Shown piece by piece: positions 50,689-59,739 of a stretch of DNA of 64,000 nt. Position 1 is the stretch's first letter; each line of letters starts with the position of its first letter. A program made the position numbers and the translations under genes. A model generated the notes under the pieces. That model saw nothing but the letters and a program-made list of their open reading frames with translations. It made no database searches and was not told the origin of the DNA. Origin of the DNA: Streptomyces olivochromogenes (GTDB lineage Bacteria; Actinomycetota; Actinomycetes; Streptomycetales; Streptomycetaceae); contig NZ_KQ948458.1 of assembly GCF_001514115.1 (NCBI RefSeq), positions 1-64,000 on the forward strand. The letters run 5' to 3'.

Positions 50689-51142
50689 GGGCGTGGGTTC
50701 CTAGGGGTGCGGTGGGACGGGGCCGGACGCTTTCAGCCTCGCACGTTCCGGCCGGGGCAGAAAGGATCAGCGGAGATCGGCGGGTATCGGTCGGAATCGG
50801 AGGAGATCAGCGGCGATCGGAGGGGATCGGCAGCGATCGGAGGGGGTCGGCGGAGATCGGTCGGGATCCGCTGGTCACGGTCGGGATCGGTCGGGATCGG
50901 CCGGGATCGGTTCGTCGGCTCAGGCTCGCAGCCCGCTCAGCCCGCCCGGCCCGTTCAGCCCGTTCAGCCCGCTCAGCCCGCCCGGCCCGCTCAGCCCGCC
51001 CGGCCCGCTCAGCCCGCCCGGCCCGTTCAGCCTGCTCAGCCCGCCCGGCCAGTTCAGCCTCCCTCGGCCTGCCCGCTCGGCCCGCTCGGCCTGCCCGCTC
51101 GGCCTCCTCGGCCCGCTCAGGCAACGCAGAGCGCTCGGCGGC
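50689..51142. repeat. Low-complexity repeat region upstream of the regulator
   Basis: Gene-free. From about 50763 to 50910 short GATCGG-containing 10- to 20-bp repeats run in series; from about 50927 to 51125 the DNA becomes CAGCCCGCT/CGGCCCGCT 9-bp repeats. The sense-strand would encode PAQ/PAR repeats, so it looks like slippage DNA. Any promoter for the regulator gene must be inside it or beyond it. Confidence 0.8.
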
Positions 51143-51370
51143 TCAGACCCCCAGCGTGCTCAGCTGGCTCAGGCGGCTCAGGCGGCTCAGCGGGACCTTG
51201 CGGCGGTGCGGGTGATCGGCGGAGAGGTGCAGGCCCATCATCTGCGGCTGCGGGACCGTCACCTCCGGAGCCCGGGGCACCGGCCGGTGCAGTTCACGAG
51301 CCACGGAGAGGGCCAGGTCGAGGCCGGCGGGGTCGGTGCCTTCGATGTCGTGGGAGACGCGAGTGATCAT
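51143..51370 (-). CDS. Small hypothetical protein (75 aa)
   Basis: A 75-aa protein with no known domain: MITRVSHDIEGTDPAGLDLALSVARELHRPVPRAPEV. ATG at 51370 has GGAGG 5 nt upstream, a strong ribosome site, which is the main support. It follows the protease by 34 nt on the same strand. The C-terminus runs into repeat-like sequence (SRLSRLSQLS). Confidence 0.65.
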   Translation of the reverse strand: MITRVSHDIEGTDPAGLDLALSVARELHRPVPRAPEVTVPQPQMMGLHLSADHPHRRKVPLSRLSRLSQLSTLGV

Positions 51371-51404
51371 TTCAACCTCCGAGAAGGACTTGGCCGAGAA
51401 GGAC

Positions 51405-52643
51405 TCAGCTGTCGGAACCGCCGGCCCGCAGGCTGGCGAGGTCCGACTTGACGGTGTTGATCGGGATGGCGAAACCGAGGCCGACGCTGCCCGCGCTCGA
51501 CGAGCTGGACGAGGAGTCGGCGGCCGAGTACATCGCGGAGTTGATGCCGACGATGTTGCCGTTCATGTCGATGAGGGCGCCGCCGGAGTTGCCGGGGTTC
51601 AAGGACGCGTCGGTCTGGATGGCCTTGTACGTGGTCGTCGAGGAACCGGTGTCGCCGTTGAACTGCCGGCCGCCGAAGGAGAACGGCCACTGGCCGCTGC
51701 CGCCGCCCTGCTGCTGTTGCTGGCCCTGGCTCTCGTCCGTGGAGACGGTGACGTCACGGTTGAGCGCCGAGACGATGCCGCTGGTGACGGTGCCGGTCAG
51801 CCCTTCGGGGGAGCCGATCGCGACGACGTCGTCGCCGACCTGGACGCCGTCGGAGTTGCCGAGCGTGGCGACCTTCAGGCCGGAGGGCGCGTTCTCGAAC
51901 TTGATGAGCGCGAGGTCCTTCTTGCTGTCGGTGCCGACCACCTTCGCGGTGTACGACTTGCCGCTGCTCAGCTGCACCTTGATCTCGGAGGCGCCCGAGA
52001 TGACGTGGTTGTTGGTGACGATCTCGCCGCTGGACGAGATGATCACACCCGAGCCGGTGGACGAACCCGCGTTCGAGGTCGCGCTGACCTCGACGATACT
52101 CGGGCTGACCGCCTGGGCGACACCGGCGACGGTGCCCTTCTTGGCGGCGGGCACCACGGTGGTGCTGGTGCTGCTCGAGGCGGTGTCCTTGCCGGTCAGC
52201 TCCTGTATGCCGTACGCGGTGCCGCCTCCGATGGCGGCCGCGACTATCGCCACGGCGGCCAGCAGGCCGATCGTGCCCTTCGCGCGCTTCTTCGGCGCGG
52301 GGGCGGCCGGGACCGGCTGCGCCTGGAGTACCGCGGTGGAGGAGACGGCGTCCGGCTCGGGGTAACCGGCGTAGGCGCCGCCTGTGCCGTAACCGCCCGC
52401 ACCACCGTCGCCACCCTGACCGGAGCCCGGCCACACGGTGGTACCCGGGTCGACGGCGACCGGAGCGACCGGCTCGTACGCCGGCGGCGGAGGCCACTCG
52501 GGGTTCACGGGAGAGGAAGAGACGGGCTGCTGCTGGGGGTACGCCGCCCGCATGGGGTCGGTCGCCTGGTGGTCGTCGCCCTGGGGGTACTCGCCGCTGC
52601 GGCGGAAGCTCTCGGTCATGGAAAAAGCTTGTCCCCCGATCAT
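51405..52643 (-). CDS. HtrA-like S1C serine protease without PDZ domain
   Basis: A 412-aa membrane-anchored protease: long Pro/Gly/Gln-rich cytoplasmic N-terminus, one transmembrane helix (KGTIGLLAAVAIVAAAIGGG), and the trypsin-like domain with His in TNNHVI, Asp in DLALIK and Ser in NPGNSGGALI. No PDZ domain follows; it ends soon after the protease fold. ATG at 52643 has GGGAG 6 nt upstream; an ATG at 52619 would remove eight residues. It probably cleaves misfolded secreted proteins. Confidence 0.9.
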   Translation of the reverse strand: MIGGQAFSMTESFRRSGEYPQGDDHQATDPMRAAYPQQQPVSSSPVNPEWPPPPAYEPVAPVAVDPGTTVWPGSGQGGDGGAGGYGTGGAYAGYPEPDAVSSTAVLQAQPVPAAPAPKKRAKGTIGLLAAVAIVAAAIGGGTAYGIQELTGKDTASSSTSTTVVPAAKKGTVAGVAQAVSPSIVEVSATSNAGSSTGSGVIISSSGEIVTNNHVISGASEIKVQLSSGKSYTAKVVGTDSKKDLALIKFENAPSGLKVATLGNSDGVQVGDDVVAIGSPEGLTGTVTSGIVSALNRDVTVSTDESQGQQQQQGGGSGQWPFSFGGRQFNGDTGSSTTTYKAIQTDASLNPGNSGGALIDMNGNIVGINSAMYSAADSSSSSSSAGSVGLGFAIPINTVKSDLASLRAGGSDS

Positions 52644-52988
52644 GAGAGCTCCCTGAGTGGCCGCTGAGAAGCCCGACAGAACCTCGTATGCCCGATATAA
52701 AGGCGCCCGAGCCCGCTGAAATCCGGGAAACAGCGGGTTGCGTGGGGGTGATGTCACGGAAGGCGACGGACGAATACTTGTCTGGCTGCTGTGTAGTACA
52801 TGTGTTCTGGGGCGGATGAGGCCTACGATCTCCGCGCCGGAGGGGGGCTCCGCGGTGTGCCTGAATCGATGCGGGTGGTTGCCGGCCATGGCCAGTGACC
52901 GCTGCAGTCGATCGGGCCGGTGCGTCGTACGCCCTTCTCGGGCCTCCTACGTCATGGAATCCACACGCACCCACACCAGGAGCCCTGA
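52644..52988. other. Divergent promoter region between HtrA-like and trypsin-like genes
   Basis: 345 bp, no gene seen. It must hold the promoters for the two diverging protease genes; no convincing -10/-35 pair was chosen. Confidence 0.6.
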
Positions 52989-54734
52989 GTGATACGTGCC
53001 CTGCGCGACCGCTGGAGACGCCCCGCCACGGCGTTGCCCACGGCCGCTCTCGCGCTGGCGCTGACCTGCGCCGGCGCCTTCGCGGCGCAGCCCGCCACTG
53101 CGGCGGACGGACCTTCGCTGCCGAAGGCGAACCAGTCCCAGCCCGCGAAGCCGACCGTCTCCGACAAGGAGCTGCGCGGCCGGGTCGCCGCCGCCGTCAA
53201 GGACCTGGCGACCCCGGACACGACCCCCAAGAAGACACCCTTCATCATCGGCGGCACCGAGACGACGATCTCCTCCGCGCCGTGGATGGTCCAGCTCTCC
53301 TACTACGACAGCACGGCCGGCGTCGGCTACTTCTGCGGCGGCACCCTCGTCGCCCCGAACAAGGTCCTGACGGCGGCCCACTGCGTCGCGGGCCTGGACT
53401 GGGTGAAGAACGGCGCGGTGGTGGCCGGTGCCACCGGACTGCTGGACGACACCAGCGGCACGGTCGCGGGCGTCTACCGCCAGTGGAACCACTCGCACTA
53501 CAACTCCACGACCGTCCAGAACGACATCGCGGTCCTCACGCTCGACCGCCCGCTGGACCAGCAGTGGCAGCGGCTGGTGGCCGCCGGTGACAGCGCCTCC
53601 TACAAGGCCGGCAACTCCGCCACCGTCTACGGCTGGGGCCTGACCTCCGGCGCCGACGACGCCGACCTGTCGGCGAACCTGCGCAAGGTGACCCTGCCGC
53701 TGGTCGCCGACTCCACCTGCAACTCCGCGATGCAGTCGGTCCTCGGCGAGGACGACTTCGTCGAGGGCGCCATGTTCTGCGCGGGCACCCCGGCCACCGG
53801 CACCGACGAGGGCACCAAGAGCCCCTGCAACGGTGACTCCGGCGGTCCCGTCATCGTCGGCGGCAAGGTCGTCGGCATCGTCTCGTGGGGCGTCGCGGGC
53901 TGCACCGCGAAGGGCGCCTACCCGGTGTTCACCAAGGTGTCCTCGTACACCTGGGCCGCCCAGCCGCGCATCGACGACGCGGACCTGACCTTCGACGGCA
54001 AGGCCGACCTGCTGGCGCGCACGCCGTCCGGCGGCGTCTTCGAGCAGGACAGCAAGGGCACCTCGCTCACGGCCCGCGCCTACTGGGGCAACGGCTGGCA
54101 GAACATCAGCTGGGGCCTCCAGGCCGACCTGGACCGGGACTTCTTCCAGGACCAGATCATCCGCGACAAGAACGACGGCAAGCTGTACCGCCGCTACCTG
54201 AACCACACCTCCGGTGAGTACGACTGGATGCAGATCAGCACGGTGTGGGGCGGCTACAAGTCGTACGCCATCCCCGGCGACATGACGGGCGACGCCCGCC
54301 CCGACCTGGTCGCGGTGGACGCCGACGGCTCGGTCTACCTCTACCCGGGCAAGGGCAACGGTCAGTTCTACGGCAAGGTCAAGGTCGTCGACAGGGCCTG
54401 GAAGAACGTGAAGATCTTCGGCCACGGCGACCTGTCCGGCGACGGCAGGGCCGACCTGCTGGTCCGCAACAGCTCCGGCGTCCTGTACCTCTACCGGGGC
54501 ACGCAGGTCGAGAAGACCCCGTTCGCGGCGCGGATCCAGGCGCGTACGGGCTTCACCTTCACCTCGTACGTCACCAACGGCGACGTCACGGGCGACGGCA
54601 TCGCGGACCTCATCACCCGCGACTCCGCCGGCAAGCTCTGGCTCTACCCCGGCACCAACAAGGCCTCCAGCAGCCTCTTCGGCTCACGGATCGGTCTGGG
54701 CAGCGGCTTCAACCAGTACAACCTGCTGTTCTAG
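52989..54734 (+). CDS. Secreted trypsin-like protease fused to VCBS/FG-GAP repeat domain
   Basis: A 581-aa exported protein: signal peptide, propeptide-like region, S1 trypsin domain (IIGGTETT mature start, LTAAHC, NDIAVL, CNGDSGGP) at about 85-330, then four or five FG-GAP/VCBS-like repeats (DLTFDGKADLLAR, DMTGDARPDLVAV, DLSGDGRADLLVR, DVTGDGIADLITR) with calcium-loop DxDGxxD character. GTG at 52989 has AGGAG upstream. The repeat domain likely binds substrate or cell surface. Confidence 0.93.
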   Translation: MIRALRDRWRRPATALPTAALALALTCAGAFAAQPATAADGPSLPKANQSQPAKPTVSDKELRGRVAAAVKDLATPDTTPKKTPFIIGGTETTISSAPWMVQLSYYDSTAGVGYFCGGTLVAPNKVLTAAHCVAGLDWVKNGAVVAGATGLLDDTSGTVAGVYRQWNHSHYNSTTVQNDIAVLTLDRPLDQQWQRLVAAGDSASYKAGNSATVYGWGLTSGADDADLSANLRKVTLPLVADSTCNSAMQSVLGEDDFVEGAMFCAGTPATGTDEGTKSPCNGDSGGPVIVGGKVVGIVSWGVAGCTAKGAYPVFTKVSSYTWAAQPRIDDADLTFDGKADLLARTPSGGVFEQDSKGTSLTARAYWGNGWQNISWGLQADLDRDFFQDQIIRDKNDGKLYRRYLNHTSGEYDWMQISTVWGGYKSYAIPGDMTGDARPDLVAVDADGSVYLYPGKGNGQFYGKVKVVDRAWKNVKIFGHGDLSGDGRADLLVRNSSGVLYLYRGTQVEKTPFAARIQARTGFTFTSYVTNGDVTGDGIADLITRDSAGKLWLYPGTNKASSSLFGSRIGLGSGFNQYNLLF

Positions 54735-54743
54735 CGCATGACC

Positions 54744-54785
54744 AAGAAGCGCCGGCCCTGCGAATCCGCAGGGCCGGCGCTTCTT
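54744..54785 (+). terminator. Terminator of the trypsin-VCBS gene
   Basis: Perfect 19-bp stem (54744-54762 with 54767-54785) and 4-nt loop, with TTT shortly downstream. The convergent LacI stop is 26 bp beyond it, so it may serve both. Confidence 0.92.
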
Positions 54786-54811
54786 GTCTTTTGGCTACTC
54801 ACAACCGCTGG

Positions 54812-55834
54812 CTACTCACAACCGCAAGAACGCCGGACGACCAACCGCGACGGAAACACCTTCAACCGCTCGCGCCGCGACCCCGCGACCCGCAACCCGT
54901 CATCCAGTACGAGATCCACCGCGGCCCGCGCCATCGCCGACCGGTCGGAGGCGATCGTCGTCATCGGCGGATCCGTCAGCGCGGCTTCCTTGACGTCGTC
55001 GAAACCGGCCACGGCCAGCTGCCCCGGAACGTCGATGCGCAGCTCACGCGCGGCGCGCAGCACGCCGATCGCCTGGTCGTCGGTGGAGCAGAATATGGCG
55101 GGCGGGCGGTCGGGACCGCCGAGCAGCTGGAGGCCGACCTGATAGGCGTCGTAGCGGTTGTACGGCGCTTCGAAGAGGCGCCCCTCGGTGGAGATCCCGG
55201 CCTCCTGCATCGCGCGCCGCCAGCCCTCGACATGGTCGGAGACCGGGTCGCCGACGGTGGGGGTCTCCGCGATGCCGCCGAGACAGGCCACATATTCGTA
55301 GCCGTGTTCGAGGAGGTGGCGGGTGGCGAGCTGGGCGCCGCCGACGTCGTCCGTGACGACGGCGACGTCGTCGATGGCCTCGGGGCGCTCGTGCAGCAGC
55401 ACCACGCGGGCGTCCCACGCGTCGATCTCCGCGGCAGCGTTGTCATTGAGCGCGTGGCTGACGAGGATCAGCCCGGAGACCCGCATACCGAGGAAGGCGC
55501 GCAGGTAGTGGACCTCGCGCTCGGCGATGTAGTCGGAGTTGCCGACGAGCACCATCTTCCCGCGCTCGGCGGCGGCCTGCTCGACCGCGTGCGCCATCTC
55601 CCCGAAGAAGGGCTGGCGCGCGTCCGGCACGATCAGGCCTATGAGCTCGGTCCGCCGCGACGCCATGGCCTGGGCGACCCGGTCGGGCCGGTACCCCAGT
55701 TCCTTGATCGCGGCGAGAACGCGCTCGCGCGTGGCCGGGGCAACCGGCCTCGGTCCGTTGTTGATGACATAGCTGACAACGGCAGTGGACGTACCCGCCA
55801 GTCGCGCTACATCGTCCCTCGTCACCTTGGCCAC
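54812..55834 (-). CDS. LacI-family transcriptional regulator
   Basis: A 340-aa repressor: N-terminal HTH (VTRDDVARLAGTSTAVVSYVINNGPRPVAPATRERV) and a periplasmic-binding-like effector domain (IGLIVPDARQPFFGEMAHAVEQAA, DDQAIGVLRAARELRIDVPG). GTG at 55834. No sugar catabolic genes lie next to it, so the effector and targets are unknown. Confidence 0.93.
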   Translation of the reverse strand: MAKVTRDDVARLAGTSTAVVSYVINNGPRPVAPATRERVLAAIKELGYRPDRVAQAMASRRTELIGLIVPDARQPFFGEMAHAVEQAAAERGKMVLVGNSDYIAEREVHYLRAFLGMRVSGLILVSHALNDNAAAEIDAWDARVVLLHERPEAIDDVAVVTDDVGGAQLATRHLLEHGYEYVACLGGIAETPTVGDPVSDHVEGWRRAMQEAGISTEGRLFEAPYNRYDAYQVGLQLLGGPDRPPAIFCSTDDQAIGVLRAARELRIDVPGQLAVAGFDDVKEAALTDPPMTTIASDRSAMARAAVDLVLDDGLRVAGSRRERLKVFPSRLVVRRSCGCE

Positions 55835-55905
55835 GCGCGGAGTCTACGCGGATGGACCCGCCGCTGGGCAGGGCGTACGGAGGCTTGCTGCGCCTCCGTT
55901 ACCGC

Positions 55906-56697
55906 CTACTGCGCCTCCGCCGCCGCCTCGACCGTCTCGACGGCGTCCAGGTGCGCCGTCTCGTCCGCATCCTCCGGCTTTGGCTGGGCCGCCCTGGCCC
56001 TCGCCTCGTCCGCGGCGCGGTCCGCCTTCTCAGGTGTAACGAATCGATAACCGACGTTCCGGACGGTACCGATCAGCGACTCGTGCTCGGGTCCGAGCTT
56101 CGCGCGCAGCCGTCGTACGTGGACGTCGACCGTCCGCGTACCGCCGAAGTAGTCGTAGCCCCAGACCTCCTGAAGCAGCTGGGCGCGCGTGAAGACACGG
56201 CCCGGGTGCTGCGCGAGGTATTTGAGGAGCTCGAACTCCTTGAAGGTCAGGTCGAGGACCCGGCCCTTGAGCTTGGCGCTGTACGTCGCCTCGTCGACCG
56301 AGAGGTCGCCGTTGCGGATCTCCATCGGGGAGTCGTCGTTGACGATCTGCTGGCGGCCCATGGCCAGCCGCAGCCGCGCCTCGACCTCCGCCGGTCCCGC
56401 GGTGTCCAGGAGCACGTCGTCGATGCCCCAGTCGGCGGTGACGGCCGCGAGGCCGCCCTCCGTCACGACGAGGATCAGCGGACAGCCAGGCCCGGTCGAG
56501 CGCAGCAGCTGGCACAGACTGCGCACCTGTGGGAGGTCGCGCCGGCCGTCGATCAGGATGACGTCGGCACCGGGGGTGTCGACGAGAGCGGGGCCTTCCG
56601 CCGGAGCCACTCGCACGTTGTGCAGGAGCAGGCCGAGAGCGGGAAGCACCTCCGTCGACGGCTGAAGAGCATTGGTCAGGAGCAGCAGAGAACTCAT
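55906..56697 (-). CDS. glnR: Nitrogen regulator GlnR (OmpR family)
   Basis: A 263-aa atypical response regulator. The receiver keeps an Asp near residue 50 (ADVILIDGRRDL) but lacks the usual acidic pocket, as typical of GlnR, and the winged-helix is RVLDLTFKEFELLKYLAQHPGRVFTRAQLLQEVWGYDYFGGTRTVDVHVRRLRAKLG. It controls nitrogen metabolism genes such as glnA and amtB. ATG at 56697. C-terminal tail is Ala/Glu-rich. Confidence 0.95.
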   Translation of the reverse strand: MSSLLLLTNALQPSTEVLPALGLLLHNVRVAPAEGPALVDTPGADVILIDGRRDLPQVRSLCQLLRSTGPGCPLILVVTEGGLAAVTADWGIDDVLLDTAGPAEVEARLRLAMGRQQIVNDDSPMEIRNGDLSVDEATYSAKLKGRVLDLTFKEFELLKYLAQHPGRVFTRAQLLQEVWGYDYFGGTRTVDVHVRRLRAKLGPEHESLIGTVRNVGYRFVTPEKADRAADEARARAAQPKPEDADETAHLDAVETVEAAAEAQ

Positions 56698-56982
56698 CGC
56701 GCCCCACCTGCCTGGGTCGTCCTACGGTCATGCAAGGTTCGCTCGCCCATAACGTCTGGTTCCTCCTCGGTCCCTGCGAGGACGTTTGCGGCACTGCTTC
56801 CTACGGTGCGGCTCCCGCGCCCCTGGGAGTCGCCGGACGGCCCACTGGGGGCCGCCACACGTTCTATGCGTTCACCGGCTTCGTACACCTGCGGTTTCCC
56901 GCTTCGTATACAACGCTTCAGAAAGCACAAAAGGACCCGGGGGCTACGCTGCCCGAGTCCTCTGCCCAGCAGAATAGCCCAC

Positions 56983-57879
56983 ATGAGCTCAGGTCCGGCA
57001 GGTCAAGCGACGGGATCTTCCGATCGTCCACCCCTTGAGACGCCCCCGCGCACCCCTTTGCGGAGGTTTCTGCACACGGTCGACGGGGTGACGATCGATG
57101 CGGCGTACGACCCTGGAACGCGGCCTTCTGGTGACTCGGCCACTGGTTTGAACGACGTGGTCATTGTCGTCGCGCACGGCTTCACGGGCGATCTGGACCG
57201 TCCGCACGTGCGCCACGCCGCGGCCGTTCTCGCCCGGCACGCGGCGGTGGTCACCTTCTCCTTCCGTGGTCACGGCGCCTCCGGCGGCAGCTCCACGGTC
57301 GGTGACCGCGAGGTCCACGATCTGGCCGCCGCGGTGGCCTGGGCCCGCGAACTCGGGCACACGCGTGTGGCCACCGTCGGCTTCTCGATGGGTGGTTCGG
57401 TGGTGCTGCGGCACGCGGCGCTGCATGGTGGCCCGGACGGTGGCTCGGCCCGGGGCGCGGAGATGGAGCACGAGGGGCGCACCGAGGCGCGTACGGACGC
57501 CGTGGTTTCGGTGAGCGCACCCGCCCGTTGGTACTACCGGGGTACGGCCCCTATGCGGCGCCTGCACTGGCTGGTAACCCGGCCGGTGGGCCGCGCGGTC
57601 GGCCGATACGGCCTGCGCACCCGGATCCACCACCGTGACTGGGACCCGGTGCCGAGCTCCCCGGTCGAGTCGGTCCCGCTCATCGCGCCCACTCCGCTGC
57701 TGATCGTCCACGGCGACCAGGACGGCTACTTCCCGGTCGACCACCCCCAGATGCTCGCCGCCGCCTCCGGCGGCCACGCCGAGCTGTGGATCGAGCACGG
57801 TATGGGCCACGCCGAGCACGCGGCGGACGACGAGCTGCTCGGCCGTATCGGGGCATGGGCCGTCGCGGCGGCGGGCTAG
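56983..57879 (+). CDS. Alpha/beta hydrolase fold protein
   Basis: A 298-aa hydrolase: oxyanion region VVAHGFTGDLDRPHV, nucleophile elbow VGFSMGGSVVL (Ser), Asp in LLIVHGDQDGYFP and His in IEHGMGHAEHA. ATG at 56983; the ribosome site is poor. It lies divergently from glnR. Lysophospholipase/esterase-like; substrate unknown. Confidence 0.88.
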   Translation: MSSGPAGQATGSSDRPPLETPPRTPLRRFLHTVDGVTIDAAYDPGTRPSGDSATGLNDVVIVVAHGFTGDLDRPHVRHAAAVLARHAAVVTFSFRGHGASGGSSTVGDREVHDLAAAVAWARELGHTRVATVGFSMGGSVVLRHAALHGGPDGGSARGAEMEHEGRTEARTDAVVSVSAPARWYYRGTAPMRRLHWLVTRPVGRAVGRYGLRTRIHHRDWDPVPSSPVESVPLIAPTPLLIVHGDQDGYFPVDHPQMLAAASGGHAELWIEHGMGHAEHAADDELLGRIGAWAVAAAG

Positions 57880-57948
57880 CCTGACCGTGTTCACAGAAAC
57901 CACTGATGACTGATCCGTGTTCACGGAAAACACCGATTGAGGAACGAG

Positions 57949-58203
57949 ATGGCAAAGGGCACGGTGCGTTACTGGGCCGCCGCCAAGGCCGCGGCGGGCG
58001 TCGCGGAGGAGCCGTACGACGCGGGCACGCTCGCCGAGGCGCTCGACGCGGCCCGTGTGCGACACCCCGGCGAACTCGTCCGCGTGCTGCGGCGATGCTC
58101 CTTCCTCATCGACGGTGACCCCGTGGGCACTCGCGAACATGAGACGGTACGGCTGGCCGAGGGCGGCACGGTCGAGGTGCTCCCGCCGTTCGCAGGAGGG
58201 TGA
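57949..58203 (+). CDS. MoaD/ThiS-family small sulfur-carrier protein
   Basis: An 84-aa ubiquitin-like protein ending in Gly-Gly (VEVLPPFAGG), the thiocarboxylate site of MoaD-type carriers. ATG at 57949 has GAGG 6 nt upstream. Stop overlaps the next gene's possible GTG. A sulfurtransferase lies 3 kb away, so a role in sulfur delivery fits. Confidence 0.9.
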   Translation: MAKGTVRYWAAAKAAAGVAEEPYDAGTLAEALDAARVRHPGELVRVLRRCSFLIDGDPVGTREHETVRLAEGGTVEVLPPFAGG

Positions 58204-58211
58204 GCGAGACG

Positions 58212-59414
58212 ATGAGCGACCAGCCGTACGAGGGCCGGTACGAGGGTCCCTACGAGGGGTACGACCCGTATCCACAGCCTCAGCAGCAACAGCAACAGCA
58301 GCAGGGACAGGGGCAGCAACAGCCTCAGCAGCAACAGCCGCCGCAGCAGCCCGAGTGGCAGCAGCACACCCAGCAGTGGGAGGGGCAGACCTGGGAGACC
58401 CAGGTGCAGCCCTCGATGCCGGCGGCGGACACGACGTATCTGCCGCCGCGGGGCTACCAGGCGTACCCCGAGCCGCAGACGTACGGCACGGTCGGGCAGC
58501 CACTGCCGCAGGAGGCGCCGACGCCGACGCCGGCACCGGAGTGGACGCCCGCGTACCAGCCCCCCGTCCAGCAGGCACCCGGCACCGGTACCGGCAGCGC
58601 GGTCACCCCTGAGACCGCCTCCGGCTACGGCCCCCCGACCGTCACCGGCAACACCCGCGTCACCGACGCCCAGCGCGCCCGGGCCGAGGGCCGCTCCCCG
58701 ATCATCGAACCCGGCATCCAGCCCGCCGCGCTCACCGCGGTGCTCGGGCTGCTGCTCTCCGGGACGGCGGCGATCGGGCAGTACGCCCTGGTCGTCCCCC
58801 TCGTCCTCCTCCAGGCCGTCACCGCGGCGGGCTGGTTCCGGCTGAACGGGATGTGGCCGGCCCGTCAGGGCATCGCGCTGGCGTTCCTCGGCGCGGTCAC
58901 CGCGGACGTCGCGCTCCTCGCGGCGGGCCGGGAGAACGCGCCCGCCGCGATCCTCGGCACCCTCGGCGTGTGGGTCCTGCTCACCCTCGTCCTGCAACTG
59001 CGCAGCCACGCCGACCCGGACACCCGGATGTACGGCCTGATGGCGACCGTCACCTCGGCGGCGCTCGCGATCATCGCGACGGGGCACCTCGCGGCCGAGC
59101 CGGACGCCGTCACGGTGGGCGCCGCCGCGGTCGCCGTCGCGATCCTCGCCCGCGCCCTGCCGCTGCCCACCGCGGCCTCCGTGGTGGTGGCGCTGCTGGC
59201 CGCCGCGGGTGCCGGTATCGCGGTCGGCGGGATGACGGACCTGGGCAGCAAGGGGGCCTTCCTCGGCCTCGGCGCCGGGGTCTGCGCGCTGATCGGCCAC
59301 CGGGTCGCCAGCTACGACTACCCGTCCCGCTTCGTCCACTTCACCGCGGGCGTGGCCCTGCCGCTGGCCGCCGCGGCCCCCGCGGTGTACCTGCTGGGCC
59401 GCGCGCTCGGCTAG
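58212..59414 (+). CDS. Membrane protein with Gln-rich N-terminus
   Basis: A 400-aa protein: first about 140 residues are Gln/Pro/Tyr-rich with poly-Gln tracts, then eight to ten hydrophobic helices (IQPAALTAVLGLLLSGTAAI...). No enzyme motif. ATG at 58212 chosen because GGAGG is 12 nt before it; a GTG at 58200 overlapping MoaD's stop is too close to that site. The MITE at 59411 supplies the last bases: its CTAG end provides the TAG stop. Confidence 0.78.
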   Translation: MSDQPYEGRYEGPYEGYDPYPQPQQQQQQQQGQGQQQPQQQQPPQQPEWQQHTQQWEGQTWETQVQPSMPAADTTYLPPRGYQAYPEPQTYGTVGQPLPQEAPTPTPAPEWTPAYQPPVQQAPGTGTGSAVTPETASGYGPPTVTGNTRVTDAQRARAEGRSPIIEPGIQPAALTAVLGLLLSGTAAIGQYALVVPLVLLQAVTAAGWFRLNGMWPARQGIALAFLGAVTADVALLAAGRENAPAAILGTLGVWVLLTLVLQLRSHADPDTRMYGLMATVTSAALAIIATGHLAAEPDAVTVGAAAVAVAILARALPLPTAASVVVALLAAAGAGIAVGGMTDLGSKGAFLGLGAGVCALIGHRVASYDYPSRFVHFTAGVALPLAAAAPAVYLLGRALG

Positions 59415-59600
59415 GGCCTGTCGTTTGGATCAGGTCGTTTCAGGCGACCGGGCTTGATCAGTGCCGGTGAGCGAGGTCTGGTGCGTGCAGCTGCAAGGCG
59501 GAGGAGGGAGTCATGGCGGAGCCATGGCGACCGACGACAACGCCGCAGATGTGCGTGCCAGACCGCGCGGCCCAGGCCTGATCCAAACGACAGGCCCTAG
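59411..59600. mobile_element. 190-bp MITE with 24-bp perfect inverted ends
   Basis: Left end (59411-59434) and right end (59577-59600) are perfect 24-bp inverted repeats beginning CTAGGGCCTGTCGTTTGG. CTAG at each end could be a 4-bp target duplication, as made by IS5-type elements. No transposase is inside. I recall the GGGCCTGTCGTTTGGATCA-type end as a widespread Streptomyces element. It abuts the stop codon of the Gln-rich protein gene. Confidence 0.88.
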
Positions 59601-59739
59601 GAACCGGTCCGGTGGCTGTTCGTCACAGGTGATCTACAACTACTTCGGAGGGCCCCCGTCGCGGGGCCCTTCGGGGTTAGGTTCGCGAGGGAGGGCCACT
59701 CGGTCGTCCGGATCCGTTCGAGGTGGGGGAACACCGCGC

